Source: Paeniglutamicibacter kerguelensis (GTDB lineage: Bacteria > Actinomycetota > Actinomycetes > Actinomycetales > Micrococcaceae). From it: a stretch of DNA of 64,000 nt. The notes under the pieces are model-generated. The model was not told where the DNA came from, made no database searches, and was given only the letters and a program-made list of their open reading frames with translations. Positions 34,671 to 43,375 of the stretch are shown in pieces. The stretch lies in NCBI RefSeq assembly GCF_017876535.1, contig NZ_JAGIOF010000004.1:451525-515524 (forward strand), read 5' to 3'. The translations under genes were made by a program, and so were the position numbers. Numbering within the stretch: position 1 is the first letter of the stretch; each line of letters begins with the position of its first letter.

Positions 34671-35756
34671 TTACTTGTACTCCTTCATTGATTCGAGTCC
34701 GAGTTCCAGCAGCAGGGGAACAGTGTTGCCGCTATCCTCGAAGCCCTCGCCAACAGTCTGGCGGTTGATGTGTCTGTAACGGACCCCCTCGGAAATCCCT
34801 GCCAGCTTGAAGCAGGCAAGGCCCAGATGGAATCCAAATCCGTCAAGCGAGCGTCCGCTCTCTTGCTCGTAGAGGTCCATGATTTCTTCTTGCGACAGGT
34901 ACCCGGGAGCCAAGGTCACGTCGTAGGTTGCGGGGTCGGTGGTGTCCCGGTCCGCAACGATCTTGGCGCGTCGCTGGTAGGTGAGCATCAGCGCAAGGTC
35001 CAACAGCGGGTCCCCGAGCGTTGCCATTTCCCAGTCGATGACCGCGGCAGGCATGTCGTCGCTGCCCATCAGCACGTTGTCCAGGCGGAAGTCGCCGTGG
35101 ACGATGCCGGAGGCCGAGACCGAGGGAACCGCGGCGACGAGCTTTTCGTAGAGTTCCTCGGCACCCGGAAGTTCGCGGGTGAACGAGGCATCCAGCTGGG
35201 TCTTCCAGCGCTTGACCTGGCGGGCCAGGAAGCCCTCCGGACGGCCGAAGTCGGACAAGCCGACGGTCGCGGGATCCACTGCATGCAGCTTGGCCAGGGT
35301 GCGCACCAATTCGGTCGAAATAGCGCGGGTGCGCTCTTCGCCCAGCAGACGCAGTTCATCGGCGTATCGGTAGGGCACGCCGTCGATGCGTTCCATGATG
35401 TAGAACTCGGCGCCGATGACGTCCTTGTCCCCACAGTAGGCGAACATCTTCGCCACCGGGACATCGGTGCCGCCCAGCGCATCCGCCATGGTGTATTCGC
35501 GGCGCATGTCATGCGCCGTGGCCATGATGGTGCCCAGCGGCGGGCGACGCACGATCCACTGCTGGGTTCCGTCGGTGAGTTCGTAGGTCAGGTTCGACTT
35601 TCCGCCCTGGATCAGGGTCGCCGAAAGCTCGCCGGCAACCATGCCGGGGCGCTCGGCGGCCAGCCACCGGGTGAGCTTTTCCAGGTCGAGCCCGGTCGGG
35701 GACGCGGAATCCACTGACATTTCCTCTGTGCCCTTCTGGGCCGTCGCATTACTCAT
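34671..35756 (-). CDS. APH-type phosphotransferase (ACAD10/LvaA-like hydroxyacyl-CoA kinase candidate)
   Basis: 361 residues. Aminoglycoside-phosphotransferase fold: nucleotide loop GGKSNLTYEL (51-60), catalytic HGDFRLDN (220-227) and metal-binding DWEMATLGDP (241-250). The sequence is the ACAD10/11 kinase type rather than drug-resistance type (WIVRRPPLG, YIMERIDGVPYR, FGFHLGLACFKLAGI). In mammals this domain is fused to the dehydrogenase, while in levulinate degraders the kinase (LvaA) is separate. Here it is separate but adjacent to an ACAD10/11-like gene. Likely reaction: phosphorylation of a gamma- or delta-hydroxyacyl-CoA. Overlaps the upstream binding-protein gene by 4 nt. Confidence 0.87.
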   Translation of the reverse strand: MSNATAQKGTEEMSVDSASPTGLDLEKLTRWLAAERPGMVAGELSATLIQGGKSNLTYELTDGTQQWIVRRPPLGTIMATAHDMRREYTMADALGGTDVPVAKMFAYCGDKDVIGAEFYIMERIDGVPYRYADELRLLGEERTRAISTELVRTLAKLHAVDPATVGLSDFGRPEGFLARQVKRWKTQLDASFTRELPGAEELYEKLVAAVPSVSASGIVHGDFRLDNVLMGSDDMPAAVIDWEMATLGDPLLDLALMLTYQRRAKIVADRDTTDPATYDVTLAPGYLSQEEIMDLYEQESGRSLDGFGFHLGLACFKLAGISEGVRYRHINRQTVGEGFEDSGNTVPLLLELGLESMKEYK

Positions 35757-36874
35757 GCGCGCGCAAATTCGGGTACGAGCTGCTCATAGGTGATATCGCC
35801 CTTCTTGACGCTGCCAAAGCGCAGCGCGAGTTCTGACATTTTTTCAACGGTTTCCTGAGGTGCCTTGAACATCGGGTTCAGCTTCGGCTGCACCGTGGAA
35901 ACGTAGTGCTCCACGTACTCCGTGGCAATCTCCAGCCCCTTGCCGCCAAGCCCGTTGTCGTTGAGCAGCTTGGCCGCAGCTTCCTTGTTCTCACCGATCC
36001 ACCTGCTGGCTTTATCCTGCGCCGCCAACCAGTTCTGCACAACCTCCGGCTGCTGCTGTGCCATCTCTTCACGTACGGCGATGGCCACAACTGCCTGGTT
36101 GCGCATCAAATCGGGCATGCCCTCTTCGGCGAAGTCGAGCAAGACCGATCCGCCGGTTTCCTTTGCAATGAATCGGGTTGCCGTCCACTGGACGGTCACG
36201 TAGGCATCGATGCGCTTGGCCTTGATGTTCGGGATCCCCTGGGCGGTGGGGCCCACGGCAAGCACCGTGACGTCGGTGGGCTTCAGGCCCGCCAGCTCCA
36301 GGGCCAAACGCAACTGCAGGTCGCCACCGGCTCCAACCGCAGAGACGCCGATCTTTTTGCCCTTCAGGGAGCGCATCTTCTCCTCGAAGCTTGCATCCGC
36401 GGACGGCCACTGGGTGTTCGGGCCGCCAACAATCCCGTAGGTGGTTTCGACGGCCCGGAAGCCCACCAGCACCGGGCGTTTCCCCTTGGAGCTGTTGGCG
36501 TGGGTCGCCATCAACAGCCCCGTGTCGGAGGCGTAGCCGTCGGCGGCGCCGGCAACCATCAGCTGGAACGCCTGGACACCGCTTTGCGGGGTGACGTGCT
36601 TGGGAACCTCGAGCTGGTGCGATGTGTAGAACTTGTTTTCCAGGTTGATGGTGTCCAGGAAGTATGCATCGCCGGGGAACGCCGCAACACCGAATTTCTG
36701 CGTGGCGCCCGCCTTGGCGGGGGCCCCGCCGCCGCCACAGGCCGACAGCAACGGGGCGGCACCCAGGGCCGCCGCACCCAGTCCCGCATACCTCAACAGC
36801 GACCGGCGTGAGACTCCGTTGTCCAATGCCCGCAGGCCTCCGAGAGGCGACCCGCCATTCTGTGACTCAAACAT
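35753..36874 (-). CDS. ABC transporter substrate-binding lipoprotein (SsuA/NitT/TauT type), copy 2
   Basis: 373 residues, the same length as copy 1 at 31838-32959 and well over 80% identical by eye without gaps. It keeps the Tat motif (SRRSLLRYAG), the lipobox LLSAC and the same leader with AGGAG. Differences cluster in the linker after the lipobox and in possible ligand-contact segments (VETTYGIVGGPNTQW against LDSTYGIIGGPDSQW; EEGMPDLM against EASAPDLL). This suggests recent duplication with divergence of ligand range. It lies inside the eight-gene operon, coupled to the kinase. Confidence 0.9.
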   Translation of the reverse strand: MFESQNGGSPLGGLRALDNGVSRRSLLRYAGLGAAALGAAPLLSACGGGGAPAKAGATQKFGVAAFPGDAYFLDTINLENKFYTSHQLEVPKHVTPQSGVQAFQLMVAGAADGYASDTGLLMATHANSSKGKRPVLVGFRAVETTYGIVGGPNTQWPSADASFEEKMRSLKGKKIGVSAVGAGGDLQLRLALELAGLKPTDVTVLAVGPTAQGIPNIKAKRIDAYVTVQWTATRFIAKETGGSVLLDFAEEGMPDLMRNQAVVAIAVREEMAQQQPEVVQNWLAAQDKASRWIGENKEAAAKLLNDNGLGGKGLEIATEYVEHYVSTVQPKLNPMFKAPQETVEKMSELALRFGSVKKGDITYEQLVPEFARA

Positions 36875-36894
36875 TCATACTCCTGTGTGGTTGA

Positions 36895-36914
36895 CCCGGG
36901 CCTGACGGCCCGGG
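36895..36914. other. Intercistronic hairpin upstream of binding-protein copy 2
   Basis: CCCGGGCC-TGAC-GGCCCGGG, an 8-bp perfect stem with a 4-nt loop between the quinone oxidoreductase and binding-protein genes. No U-run. It may protect the downstream part of the message. Confidence 0.5.
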
Positions 36915-36945
36915 CTGTGCTCATTCACCGCATCTGAAAACTTGG

Positions 36946-37962
36946 TTATTCGGTGTTGCCCGCGTGCTCCATAACCACTCGGCCCACCGTCTTGCCATCG
37001 GCGAGCCGCTGAAGTCCCGCGGGCACGCCGTCCAACGTGAACCGTTCGCTGACGAACGGGCTGATGGCCCCGGAGTCCGCCAGCCTGACCAGTTCCTTGT
37101 GGCACTCGTCGACGGCGGCAGGGTTCTTGGTGTTGTACAAGCCCCAGTGGATGCCGATGATCGAGTAGTTCTTCACCAGTGCGTGGTTCAGCGAGGCGGA
37201 CTGGATCTCCCCGCCGGCGAAACCGACGACGATGATCCGGCCCTCGAACGCGATGCACTTGGTGGACTTCTGGTAGGTCTCGCCGCCGACCGGGTCGTAG
37301 ATGACATCCGCGCCCTTGCCGCCGGTGAACACCTTGACCTGCTCGACGAAGTCCTCCTTGCGGCGGTCGATGACCAGGTCGGCGCCGAGCTTCCTGGCGT
37401 ATTCGGCCTTGGCCTCTCCGCCGACCACGCCGATCACCTTCGCGCCGGCGGCCTTGCCGAGCTGGATGGCTGCACTGCCCACCCCGCCCGCGGCGGCGTG
37501 GACCAGCAGCGTCTCGCCGGGCTGTATCCGGGCAAGCCGGTGCAGGCCGAACCATCCGGTCTGGTAGCCGATGAACAGGCTTGCGGCCTGCGCGTCGTCG
37601 AGCGAGGCGGGTGCCTGGTGCACCTTGTCCTGGTCCATCAGCGCGTACTCGGCGAAACCGCCGTGCGGCAACGTGGTCAGGCCCAGCACCCTGTCGCCCA
37701 CCGCGGCGCGGGTGACGCCCGGGCCCGTGGCGACGACCTCGGCGCAGACCTCGCGACCGGGGGTGAAGGGCAGTTCAGGCTTGACCTGGTAGACCCCGCG
37801 GCACATCAGCACGTCCGGGAAGTTGGCGGCCGAGGCCAGGACACGCACAACCAGCTGGCCTTCGCCCGGTTCGGGCACTGCGCGTTCAACAAGCTGCAGT
37901 GCGTCAACCGGCTCGCCGAGCTCGGTGACGTTCCATGCCTTCAGGGCGCTGGGGATCGACAT
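36946..37962 (-). CDS. NADPH:quinone oxidoreductase-like MDR-family reductase
   Basis: 338 residues. The MDR superfamily core without catalytic zinc: GREVCAEVVATGPGV, VHAAAGGVGSAAIQLGKAAGAKVIGVV (nucleotide-binding AAxGGVG), DVIYDPVGGETYQKS and FVSERFTLDGVPAGL. The family includes quinone reductases, enoyl reductases and zinc-free crotonyl-CoA reductase-like enzymes. Between carboxylase and kinase genes it may be an enoyl-CoA or 2-enone reductase; that is inference. It starts 2 nt after the biotin-carrier stop, so the genes are coupled. Confidence 0.87.
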   Translation of the reverse strand: MSIPSALKAWNVTELGEPVDALQLVERAVPEPGEGQLVVRVLASAANFPDVLMCRGVYQVKPELPFTPGREVCAEVVATGPGVTRAAVGDRVLGLTTLPHGGFAEYALMDQDKVHQAPASLDDAQAASLFIGYQTGWFGLHRLARIQPGETLLVHAAAGGVGSAAIQLGKAAGAKVIGVVGGEAKAEYARKLGADLVIDRRKEDFVEQVKVFTGGKGADVIYDPVGGETYQKSTKCIAFEGRIIVVGFAGGEIQSASLNHALVKNYSIIGIHWGLYNTKNPAAVDECHKELVRLADSGAISPFVSERFTLDGVPAGLQRLADGKTVGRVVMEHAGNTE

Positions 37963-37964
37963 GG

Positions 37965-38186
37965 TTACTCCGACTCGAACTGGATCAGTGCCTGGCCGGG
38001 GGCCACGACGTCGCCCTCTGCCACGTCAATCGAAAGCACGGTGCCGGAGTCCTCGGCCGTGACCGGGATTTCCATCTTCATGGCCTCGAGGATCATGAAG
38101 ACGTCGTCTTCCTCGACCTTGTCGCCCGGGGCAACGAGGATCTTCCACACGTTGGCGCCCATGTCTGCCGCAATTGTCTCTGCCAT
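37965..38186 (-). CDS. Biotin carboxyl carrier protein, stand-alone
   Basis: 73 residues, just the biotinyl domain: WKILVAPGDKVEEDDVFMILEAMKMEIPVTAEDSGTV. Lys37 in the AMKM motif is the biotin site. It carries carboxybiotin between the neighbouring biotin carboxylase and carboxyltransferase. Start taken as the ATG at 38186, 9 nt after GAGGAG; ATG 38192 is only 3 nt from it. Most actinobacterial acyl-CoA carboxylases have the carrier fused to the carboxylase, so the separate form is notable. Confidence 0.92.
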   Translation of the reverse strand: MAETIAADMGANVWKILVAPGDKVEEDDVFMILEAMKMEIPVTAEDSGTVLSIDVAEGDVVAPGQALIQFESE

Positions 38187-38188
38187 TT

Positions 38189-39574
38189 TCATGCACTCCT
38201 CTTGGCCAGCTTGGCCTGTTCTTTAAGTCGTATCTGGATGCGCTCCACCAGTCCGGTGTCATAGCGTCCATCGTTGAATTCCTCATCGGCGAGGATCTCC
38301 TCGAGGAACGGCTGGTTGGTGACCAGGCCCTCGATCTGGAATTCCCCGCAGGCCTGGATGGCCCGTGCCAGTGCGTCCTCGCGGGTTTCCCCGTACGCGC
38401 AGACCTTGGCGATCAGCGAGTCGAAGTGCGGGGTGACCTCGGTGCCGGCAGTGTAGCCGGAATCCACGCGGATTCCCTCGCCGGTCGGTTCGATCCAGCC
38501 GTCGATCGGGCCGGGGCGCGGGAAGAACTTCTTCGGGTCCTCGGCGCAGATCCGCAGCTCGATCGCGTGTCCGCGGGACACCGGGTTGAAGTCCGCGGTG
38601 GTGGTGCCCGAGGCCGCGATGCTCAGCTGCTGCTCGATCAGGTCGACGCCGTGGGTGAGCTCGGTGATCGGGTGTTCGACCTGGATGCGGGTGTTCATCT
38701 CGAGGAAGACGAAGTCGCCGGTGCGGGTGTCGAGCAGGAACTCGACGGTGCCCGCGTTGCGGTAGCCGACCGAGCCTGCGGCCGCGATGGCCGATTCGAT
38801 GAGCCGTGCGCGGGTCTCCGGGGCCAGGTGCGGCGCCGGGGATTCCTCGATCAGCTTCTGGTGGCGGCGCTGGGTGGAGCAGTCGCGCTCGCCCAGGGCC
38901 ACGATGGTGCCGTCGTTCAGGCCCAGGACCTGGATCTCGACGTGGCGTGCGGACTCGACGAAGCGCTCGACGAAGACCCGGTCGGAGCCGAAGCTGCGCT
39001 CGGACATCGACCTGGTGTTCTCGAAGGCCTTGCGCAGTTCCTCGGCGTCGTGTGCCACGGCCATGCCGATGCCGCCGCCGCCGGCGGAGGCCTTGACCAT
39101 CACCGGGTAGCCGACGCGTGCGGCTTCCTCGACGGCCTCGTCGCCGGTCTTCAAGGCCGCACCCGCGTCGCCGCTGATCGGCACGCCTGCAGCCGCAACG
39201 GCGCGGCGGGACTCGACTTTGTCCCCCATGACGTCAATGACGTCGGCCGAGGGGCCGACCCAGGTCAGTCCGGCGTCGGCGACCTCGCGGGCGAAACCGG
39301 CGTTTTCGGCCAGGAACCCGTAGCCCGGGTGGATGGCGGTGGCGCCGAATTCCTTGGCGATCGCGATGATCTGCTCGCGGTCAAGGTAGGACTGCACGGG
39401 CATGTCGCCCTTGAGCTCGATGGCCACGGAGGCCTCGGAAACGTACGGCAGGGACGCATCGACCTTGTGGTAGACGGCGATGGTGCGGACACCGAGGCGG
39501 TTTGCCGTCTTGATGATGCGCCGCGCGATTTCGCCGCGGTTGGCGATCAACAGGGATTCTGGGAATGAACTCAT
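38189..39574 (-). CDS. Biotin carboxylase subunit (acyl-CoA carboxylase alpha without carrier)
   Basis: 461 residues of the biotin carboxylase fold: SLLIANRGEIARRIIKTA, the ATP-grasp glycine loop KASAGGGGIGM, ERDCSTQRRHQKLIEE, and EMNTRIQVEHPITE with the catalytic Arg. The protein ends where a fused carrier would begin, matching the separate carrier gene downstream. It makes carboxybiotin from ATP and bicarbonate. AAGGAG lies 8 nt before the ATG. Part of the three-gene carboxylase set with 37965-38186 and 39585-41159. Confidence 0.94.
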   Translation of the reverse strand: MSSFPESLLIANRGEIARRIIKTANRLGVRTIAVYHKVDASLPYVSEASVAIELKGDMPVQSYLDREQIIAIAKEFGATAIHPGYGFLAENAGFAREVADAGLTWVGPSADVIDVMGDKVESRRAVAAAGVPISGDAGAALKTGDEAVEEAARVGYPVMVKASAGGGGIGMAVAHDAEELRKAFENTRSMSERSFGSDRVFVERFVESARHVEIQVLGLNDGTIVALGERDCSTQRRHQKLIEESPAPHLAPETRARLIESAIAAAGSVGYRNAGTVEFLLDTRTGDFVFLEMNTRIQVEHPITELTHGVDLIEQQLSIAASGTTTADFNPVSRGHAIELRICAEDPKKFFPRPGPIDGWIEPTGEGIRVDSGYTAGTEVTPHFDSLIAKVCAYGETREDALARAIQACGEFQIEGLVTNQPFLEEILADEEFNDGRYDTGLVERIQIRLKEQAKLAKRSA

Positions 39575-39584
39575 GATGCTCTCC

Positions 39585-41159
39585 TTAGAAGCTCGTCGGC
39601 CAGGTACGCAACAGGTGTTCGCCAACACCGTTGGTCCGGGCCCGGTAGTGGTCCTTCAAGGCGCCGAGGATGAACTCGCGCGTTTCGGACGGATCGATGA
39701 CCTGCTCGAAGCCGAAGACCTGGGCCACGTCGTAGGCCGTGGTGCCCTTGTTCATCTCCGCGAGGCGCAGCTCGTACATTTCAGGGTCGGTTTCCTTGTC
39801 GATGCCGTGGACCACGGAGACCGCGGAGGTCGGATCCATGAAGCTGACCTCGGAGGACCACCAGCCGGCGGTGGCGTCGGCGGTGCCGCCGCCACCCATG
39901 TTGATCAGGGCCTGGCCGTAGTTCTTGCGCATGGTGACGGCGATCTTCGGCACGGTGACCAGCGAGAGCGCGTTCATCCAGTTGATGATCTTGCCGGCGA
40001 CCTTGCTCCGTTCGGCCTCGAGGCCGATCAGGAAGCCCGGCTGGTCCACCAGCATTACCACGGGGATGTTGTAGGAGTCGCAGAGGACCAGGAAGCTGGT
40101 CGCCTTGTCACAGGCTGCACCGTCCAGCGCGCCGCCCTTGAACATCGGGTTGTTGGCGATGATGCCCACGGACTGGCCGCCGATGCGGGCCAGCGAGGTG
40201 ACCAGGGACTTGCCGTAGCGAGCCTTGATCGGGAACACCGAGCCGGTGTCGGCGACGATGTCGATGACCTTGCGCACGTCGTAGGTCTGGGTGCGCGACT
40301 CGGGGACGATGTTCTTGATTTCCTCGGCACGTTCGCCGGATCCGTGCGGGATCGGCGCGAGCGGCGGGGTCTCGCCGTTGTGCGAGGGCAGGTAGGAGAG
40401 GAAGCGGCGGATCAGTTCGATCGCTTCCTCGTCGCTGTCGGCAACGGCGTCGGCGAAGCCGGTGACCTCTGCGTGCATCTTCCAGCCGCCGAGCTCCTGC
40501 GCGTCGACCTGCTGGCCGGTGGCGCGGGCGACCAGGTTGGGGCTGGACACCGCGAGCACTGCGCCCTTGCGGAAGACCGCGAAGTCGGAGGCCATGGTGT
40601 GCCAGGCGGCCGAACCGAAGCAGTAGCCGAAGGCCGCGGATACCCACGGGCTTTCACGCTGGCGCAGGAAGCGGGTCTTGCCGCTGGCGGACCCCATGCC
40701 GGTGCCGCCCATGGCGTCGGGCATGCGCACGCCCGTGGATTCGGAGAGGTAGACCAGCGGCTGGCCGGTCTTGACGACCAGTTCCTTGAAGTGGGACATC
40801 TTCTTGTTGCTGATCGGGGACGAGGACGATCCTTTGACGGTGAAGTCGTAGGCGACAACGCTCGCGCGGCGGCCGTCGACCTCTCCGGTTCCGGTGATCT
40901 TGCCGTCGGCAGGGGTCTTGTCGCGGTCCGCCGGCACTGCGGAGGTCACGAACAGGCCGCTCTCGCGGAAGGTTCCCGGGTCCAGCAGCAGCGCGATGCG
41001 CTCCCGTGCGTTCAGTTCGCCCTTGGCACGGCGCGCCTCAAGCTTCCTGGAACCGCCCATGGCCAGCGCAGCGGCACGCTTCTTCTCGTGCTCCTGCTCG
41101 CGGGTCAGCTTGGCTTCCTCGATGTCGACCACGTCGGTCTTGACTGCTTCGGTTGTCAT
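39585..41159 (-). CDS. Acyl-CoA carboxylase carboxyltransferase subunit, divergent
   Basis: 524 residues of two crotonase-like halves, as in propionyl-CoA carboxylase beta: RKLEARRAKGELNARERIALLLDPGTF, and SARPNLVARATGQQVDAQELGG-like segments (here SSPNLVARATG). The first oxyanion motif, usually GGARIQEG, reads ESTGVRMPDAMGG (140-152), and the second, usually PGFLPGxxQE, reads PGFLIGLEAERSK. These changes surround the acyl-CoA pocket and argue for an unusual substrate rather than acetyl- or propionyl-CoA. A glycine-rich GGGGTAD segment is in place. Operon position: after the acyl-CoA ligase (2 nt) and before biotin carboxylase (10 nt). Confidence 0.88.
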   Translation of the reverse strand: MTTEAVKTDVVDIEEAKLTREQEHEKKRAAALAMGGSRKLEARRAKGELNARERIALLLDPGTFRESGLFVTSAVPADRDKTPADGKITGTGEVDGRRASVVAYDFTVKGSSSSPISNKKMSHFKELVVKTGQPLVYLSESTGVRMPDAMGGTGMGSASGKTRFLRQRESPWVSAAFGYCFGSAAWHTMASDFAVFRKGAVLAVSSPNLVARATGQQVDAQELGGWKMHAEVTGFADAVADSDEEAIELIRRFLSYLPSHNGETPPLAPIPHGSGERAEEIKNIVPESRTQTYDVRKVIDIVADTGSVFPIKARYGKSLVTSLARIGGQSVGIIANNPMFKGGALDGAACDKATSFLVLCDSYNIPVVMLVDQPGFLIGLEAERSKVAGKIINWMNALSLVTVPKIAVTMRKNYGQALINMGGGGTADATAGWWSSEVSFMDPTSAVSVVHGIDKETDPEMYELRLAEMNKGTTAYDVAQVFGFEQVIDPSETREFILGALKDHYRARTNGVGEHLLRTWPTSF

Positions 41160-41161
41160 TT

Positions 41162-43375
41162 CTACTGCCTTCCGTCTGCGCCAAGCGACGCCTGGTGGAT
41201 CTGCTTGCTCTGTTCGAGCACTGCCCGTGAGGCCAGTGCCGCGTCTTCGAAGGCCCCGAAGACCGGGATGCCGATGGCCCGTGCGCGCTGGGCGTAGGCC
41301 TTGACCATGTCGCCGGTTCCGGCGCTGCCGTCGGACTTCAGCACCAAGAGCTGGTGGGTGTTTGATTGTGATTCGTCGCGGGCCGCGGCGATCGAGTCGA
41401 TGATGGTTCCCGTCACGTCGCCGTGGGTGGCCCCGAGGTTGCGCTGGATGATGCCCACGTTCAGGTGGGTGATCAGCACGGCGGGTTCGCTGCCGGCCAG
41501 GACGACCTTGAGAATGTCCCCTGCCACGCCGCCGCTCTTGACGGCCAGCGTGCCGGCCGGAACATCGATCGGGTTGTGGAACCCGTTGCCCGGCGGAACC
41601 TCGAGGGATTCCAGTTCGGCAATGACCGATTCCGGAAGCGGCGTGGTGGAGATGCCCTGGCGGTCAAGTGCGTCGGCGCCGAGCACGCTGGCCCCGCCGC
41701 CGTTGCCGAACAGGACCGCCTCGTTGCCGTTCGGCTTGACGCCGAGGTCGACGGTCGAGAGGGCGTGGAGGGCTGTGGCGAAGTCGGCGAGCGAATCCAC
41801 CAGGGTGATCCCGGCCTGGCGGGCGATGGCCGGCCACAGCCGGTGGTTGCCTGCCAGGGCGCCGGTGTGGCTGGTGGCGGCGCGCGATCCGCCGCTGGTG
41901 CGTCCGCCGGCAAGCAGCACGACCGGCTTGCGGGTTTCGGCCGCGTCGAGCACGTCCAGTACCTCGCGGGCGATGCTGAGGGATTCCAGGTACAGGCCGA
42001 TGACGCGGATCTCGTCGTTGACCAAGTGGGACGAGACGAGTTCGGCGGCGCTGACATCGGCGCTGTTGCCGATGCTGACGACCGAGTGGAAGTCGATGCC
42101 GCTCGAGGCGCCGACGCGCAGGATGTCGACCGACAGGCCGCCGCTCTGCGAGACCACAGCAGTGGTGCCCGGGGTCAGCGGCGCCTCTGGAACGAAGGAG
42201 AGCTTTCCGGCCGAGGCGTGGGTGCCCAGGCAGTTCGGGCCGATCAGGCGGATGCCTGCATCGCGGACCGTCGAGACAAGCTGTGCCTCGAGTTCGATGC
42301 CCTCTTCGATTTCGCTGAAGCCGCTGGATACGACCTGTGCGAAGCGCACGCGGCCGGCGCCGGCGCCCAGCGCCTCGGCGACGCGTGCCGCCGGAAGGGC
42401 GACGAAGGCGTAGTCGATCGGCTCGATGACCTCTGCCAGCGAAGCGACGGCCGGGAGGCCCTCGATGACGGGGGTGGTGGGGTTGACCGGGATGATGGTC
42501 CCGTCGAAGCCGCCGGCCACGAGGTTGCGAATGAAGCGGTTGGCCAGGTTCGGGCGCTTGCCGCTGGCACCGAGGACTGCGATGCGGCGCGGGGCGAACA
42601 GCGGGGCGAAGTCGGTGGACTTGGCCTCGATCGCGGCGGCCGGCTTTGCCTCGACCTCTCCGACGACGAAGCGGGCGTCAACTGCCACGGCGCGAGTGTC
42701 TGAAACGATGACCGGGTTCAGGTCGATTTCCGTGACGTCTTCCGGCAACGAGGCCAGCAGCCCGGCGGGGCCGGCGAGGCGGGAGATCAGGGCGACCAGT
42801 GCGTCGATGTCGGCTTTGACGCCACCGCGGGCGCCGTTGAGCACCTTCATGCCGCGCAGTTCGGCGAGCATGTCGCGGATCTGGTTTTCGGACAGGGGCG
42901 CCAGGCCGAAGGCCACGTCTTCGAAGACCTCGACCAGGACGCCGCCCAAGCCGACCATGACGGTCCAGCCCAGTCCCGGCGCGCGGACCGCGCCGACAAT
43001 GATTTCGTGGCCGGCCGGGACCATTTCCTCGACCAGCAGGCCGTCGAGCTTGTGCCCGAAATCGGCAAGGCTGTCGCGCATCTGCGAAGCGACCTCGTTG
43101 ATTTCGGCGCGGGTCACTCCGACGCGGACACCGCCCGCATCTGACTTGTGGACGAGAGTCGTGGAGATCGCCTTGACGACGAGCGGTTCGCGAAGGTGGC
43201 TGGGAAGTTCCTCACCCACGGCGATTTCAACGCCCTGGGGGGTATCGATTCCGAATGCCGAAAGCAGGGATTTTCCTTCTGCCTCGGTGAACATGGCCGA
43301 CTCTCGGGTCTTGGCCTGCGCAATGAACTCAACGATGGTGGCGGAGCTACTAGGCTTGGCTGTATCGACTAACAA
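41162..43375 (-). CDS. ADP-forming acyl-CoA ligase (fused beta-alpha acetate-CoA ligase family)
   Basis: 737 residues. An N-terminal ATP-grasp domain (LLSAFGIDTPQGVEIA ... LVVKAISTTLVHKSDAGGVRVGV) is followed by a CoA-binding Rossmann domain (PRRIAVLGASGKRPNLANRFI) and succinyl-CoA-synthetase-like domains with the phosphohistidine His503 in ATSHTGALAG. Reaction: carboxylic acid + CoA + ATP to acyl-CoA + ADP + phosphate. Start taken as the TTG at 43375 because GAGG is about 9 nt upstream and the ATIVEFIAQAKTR stretch is family-like. ATG 43294 is the alternative. First gene of the eight-gene operon. Confidence 0.88.
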   Translation of the reverse strand: MLVDTAKPSSSATIVEFIAQAKTRESAMFTEAEGKSLLSAFGIDTPQGVEIAVGEELPSHLREPLVVKAISTTLVHKSDAGGVRVGVTRAEINEVASQMRDSLADFGHKLDGLLVEEMVPAGHEIIVGAVRAPGLGWTVMVGLGGVLVEVFEDVAFGLAPLSENQIRDMLAELRGMKVLNGARGGVKADIDALVALISRLAGPAGLLASLPEDVTEIDLNPVIVSDTRAVAVDARFVVGEVEAKPAAAIEAKSTDFAPLFAPRRIAVLGASGKRPNLANRFIRNLVAGGFDGTIIPVNPTTPVIEGLPAVASLAEVIEPIDYAFVALPAARVAEALGAGAGRVRFAQVVSSGFSEIEEGIELEAQLVSTVRDAGIRLIGPNCLGTHASAGKLSFVPEAPLTPGTTAVVSQSGGLSVDILRVGASSGIDFHSVVSIGNSADVSAAELVSSHLVNDEIRVIGLYLESLSIAREVLDVLDAAETRKPVVLLAGGRTSGGSRAATSHTGALAGNHRLWPAIARQAGITLVDSLADFATALHALSTVDLGVKPNGNEAVLFGNGGGASVLGADALDRQGISTTPLPESVIAELESLEVPPGNGFHNPIDVPAGTLAVKSGGVAGDILKVVLAGSEPAVLITHLNVGIIQRNLGATHGDVTGTIIDSIAAARDESQSNTHQLLVLKSDGSAGTGDMVKAYAQRARAIGIPVFGAFEDAALASRAVLEQSKQIHQASLGADGRQ

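Noticed and set aside
34671..35756. Aminoglycoside resistance gene
   Set aside because: The APH fold is present, but the sequence is the ACAD10/LvaA kinase type and the neighbour is an ACAD10/11-like dehydrogenase, so a metabolic role is far more likely.
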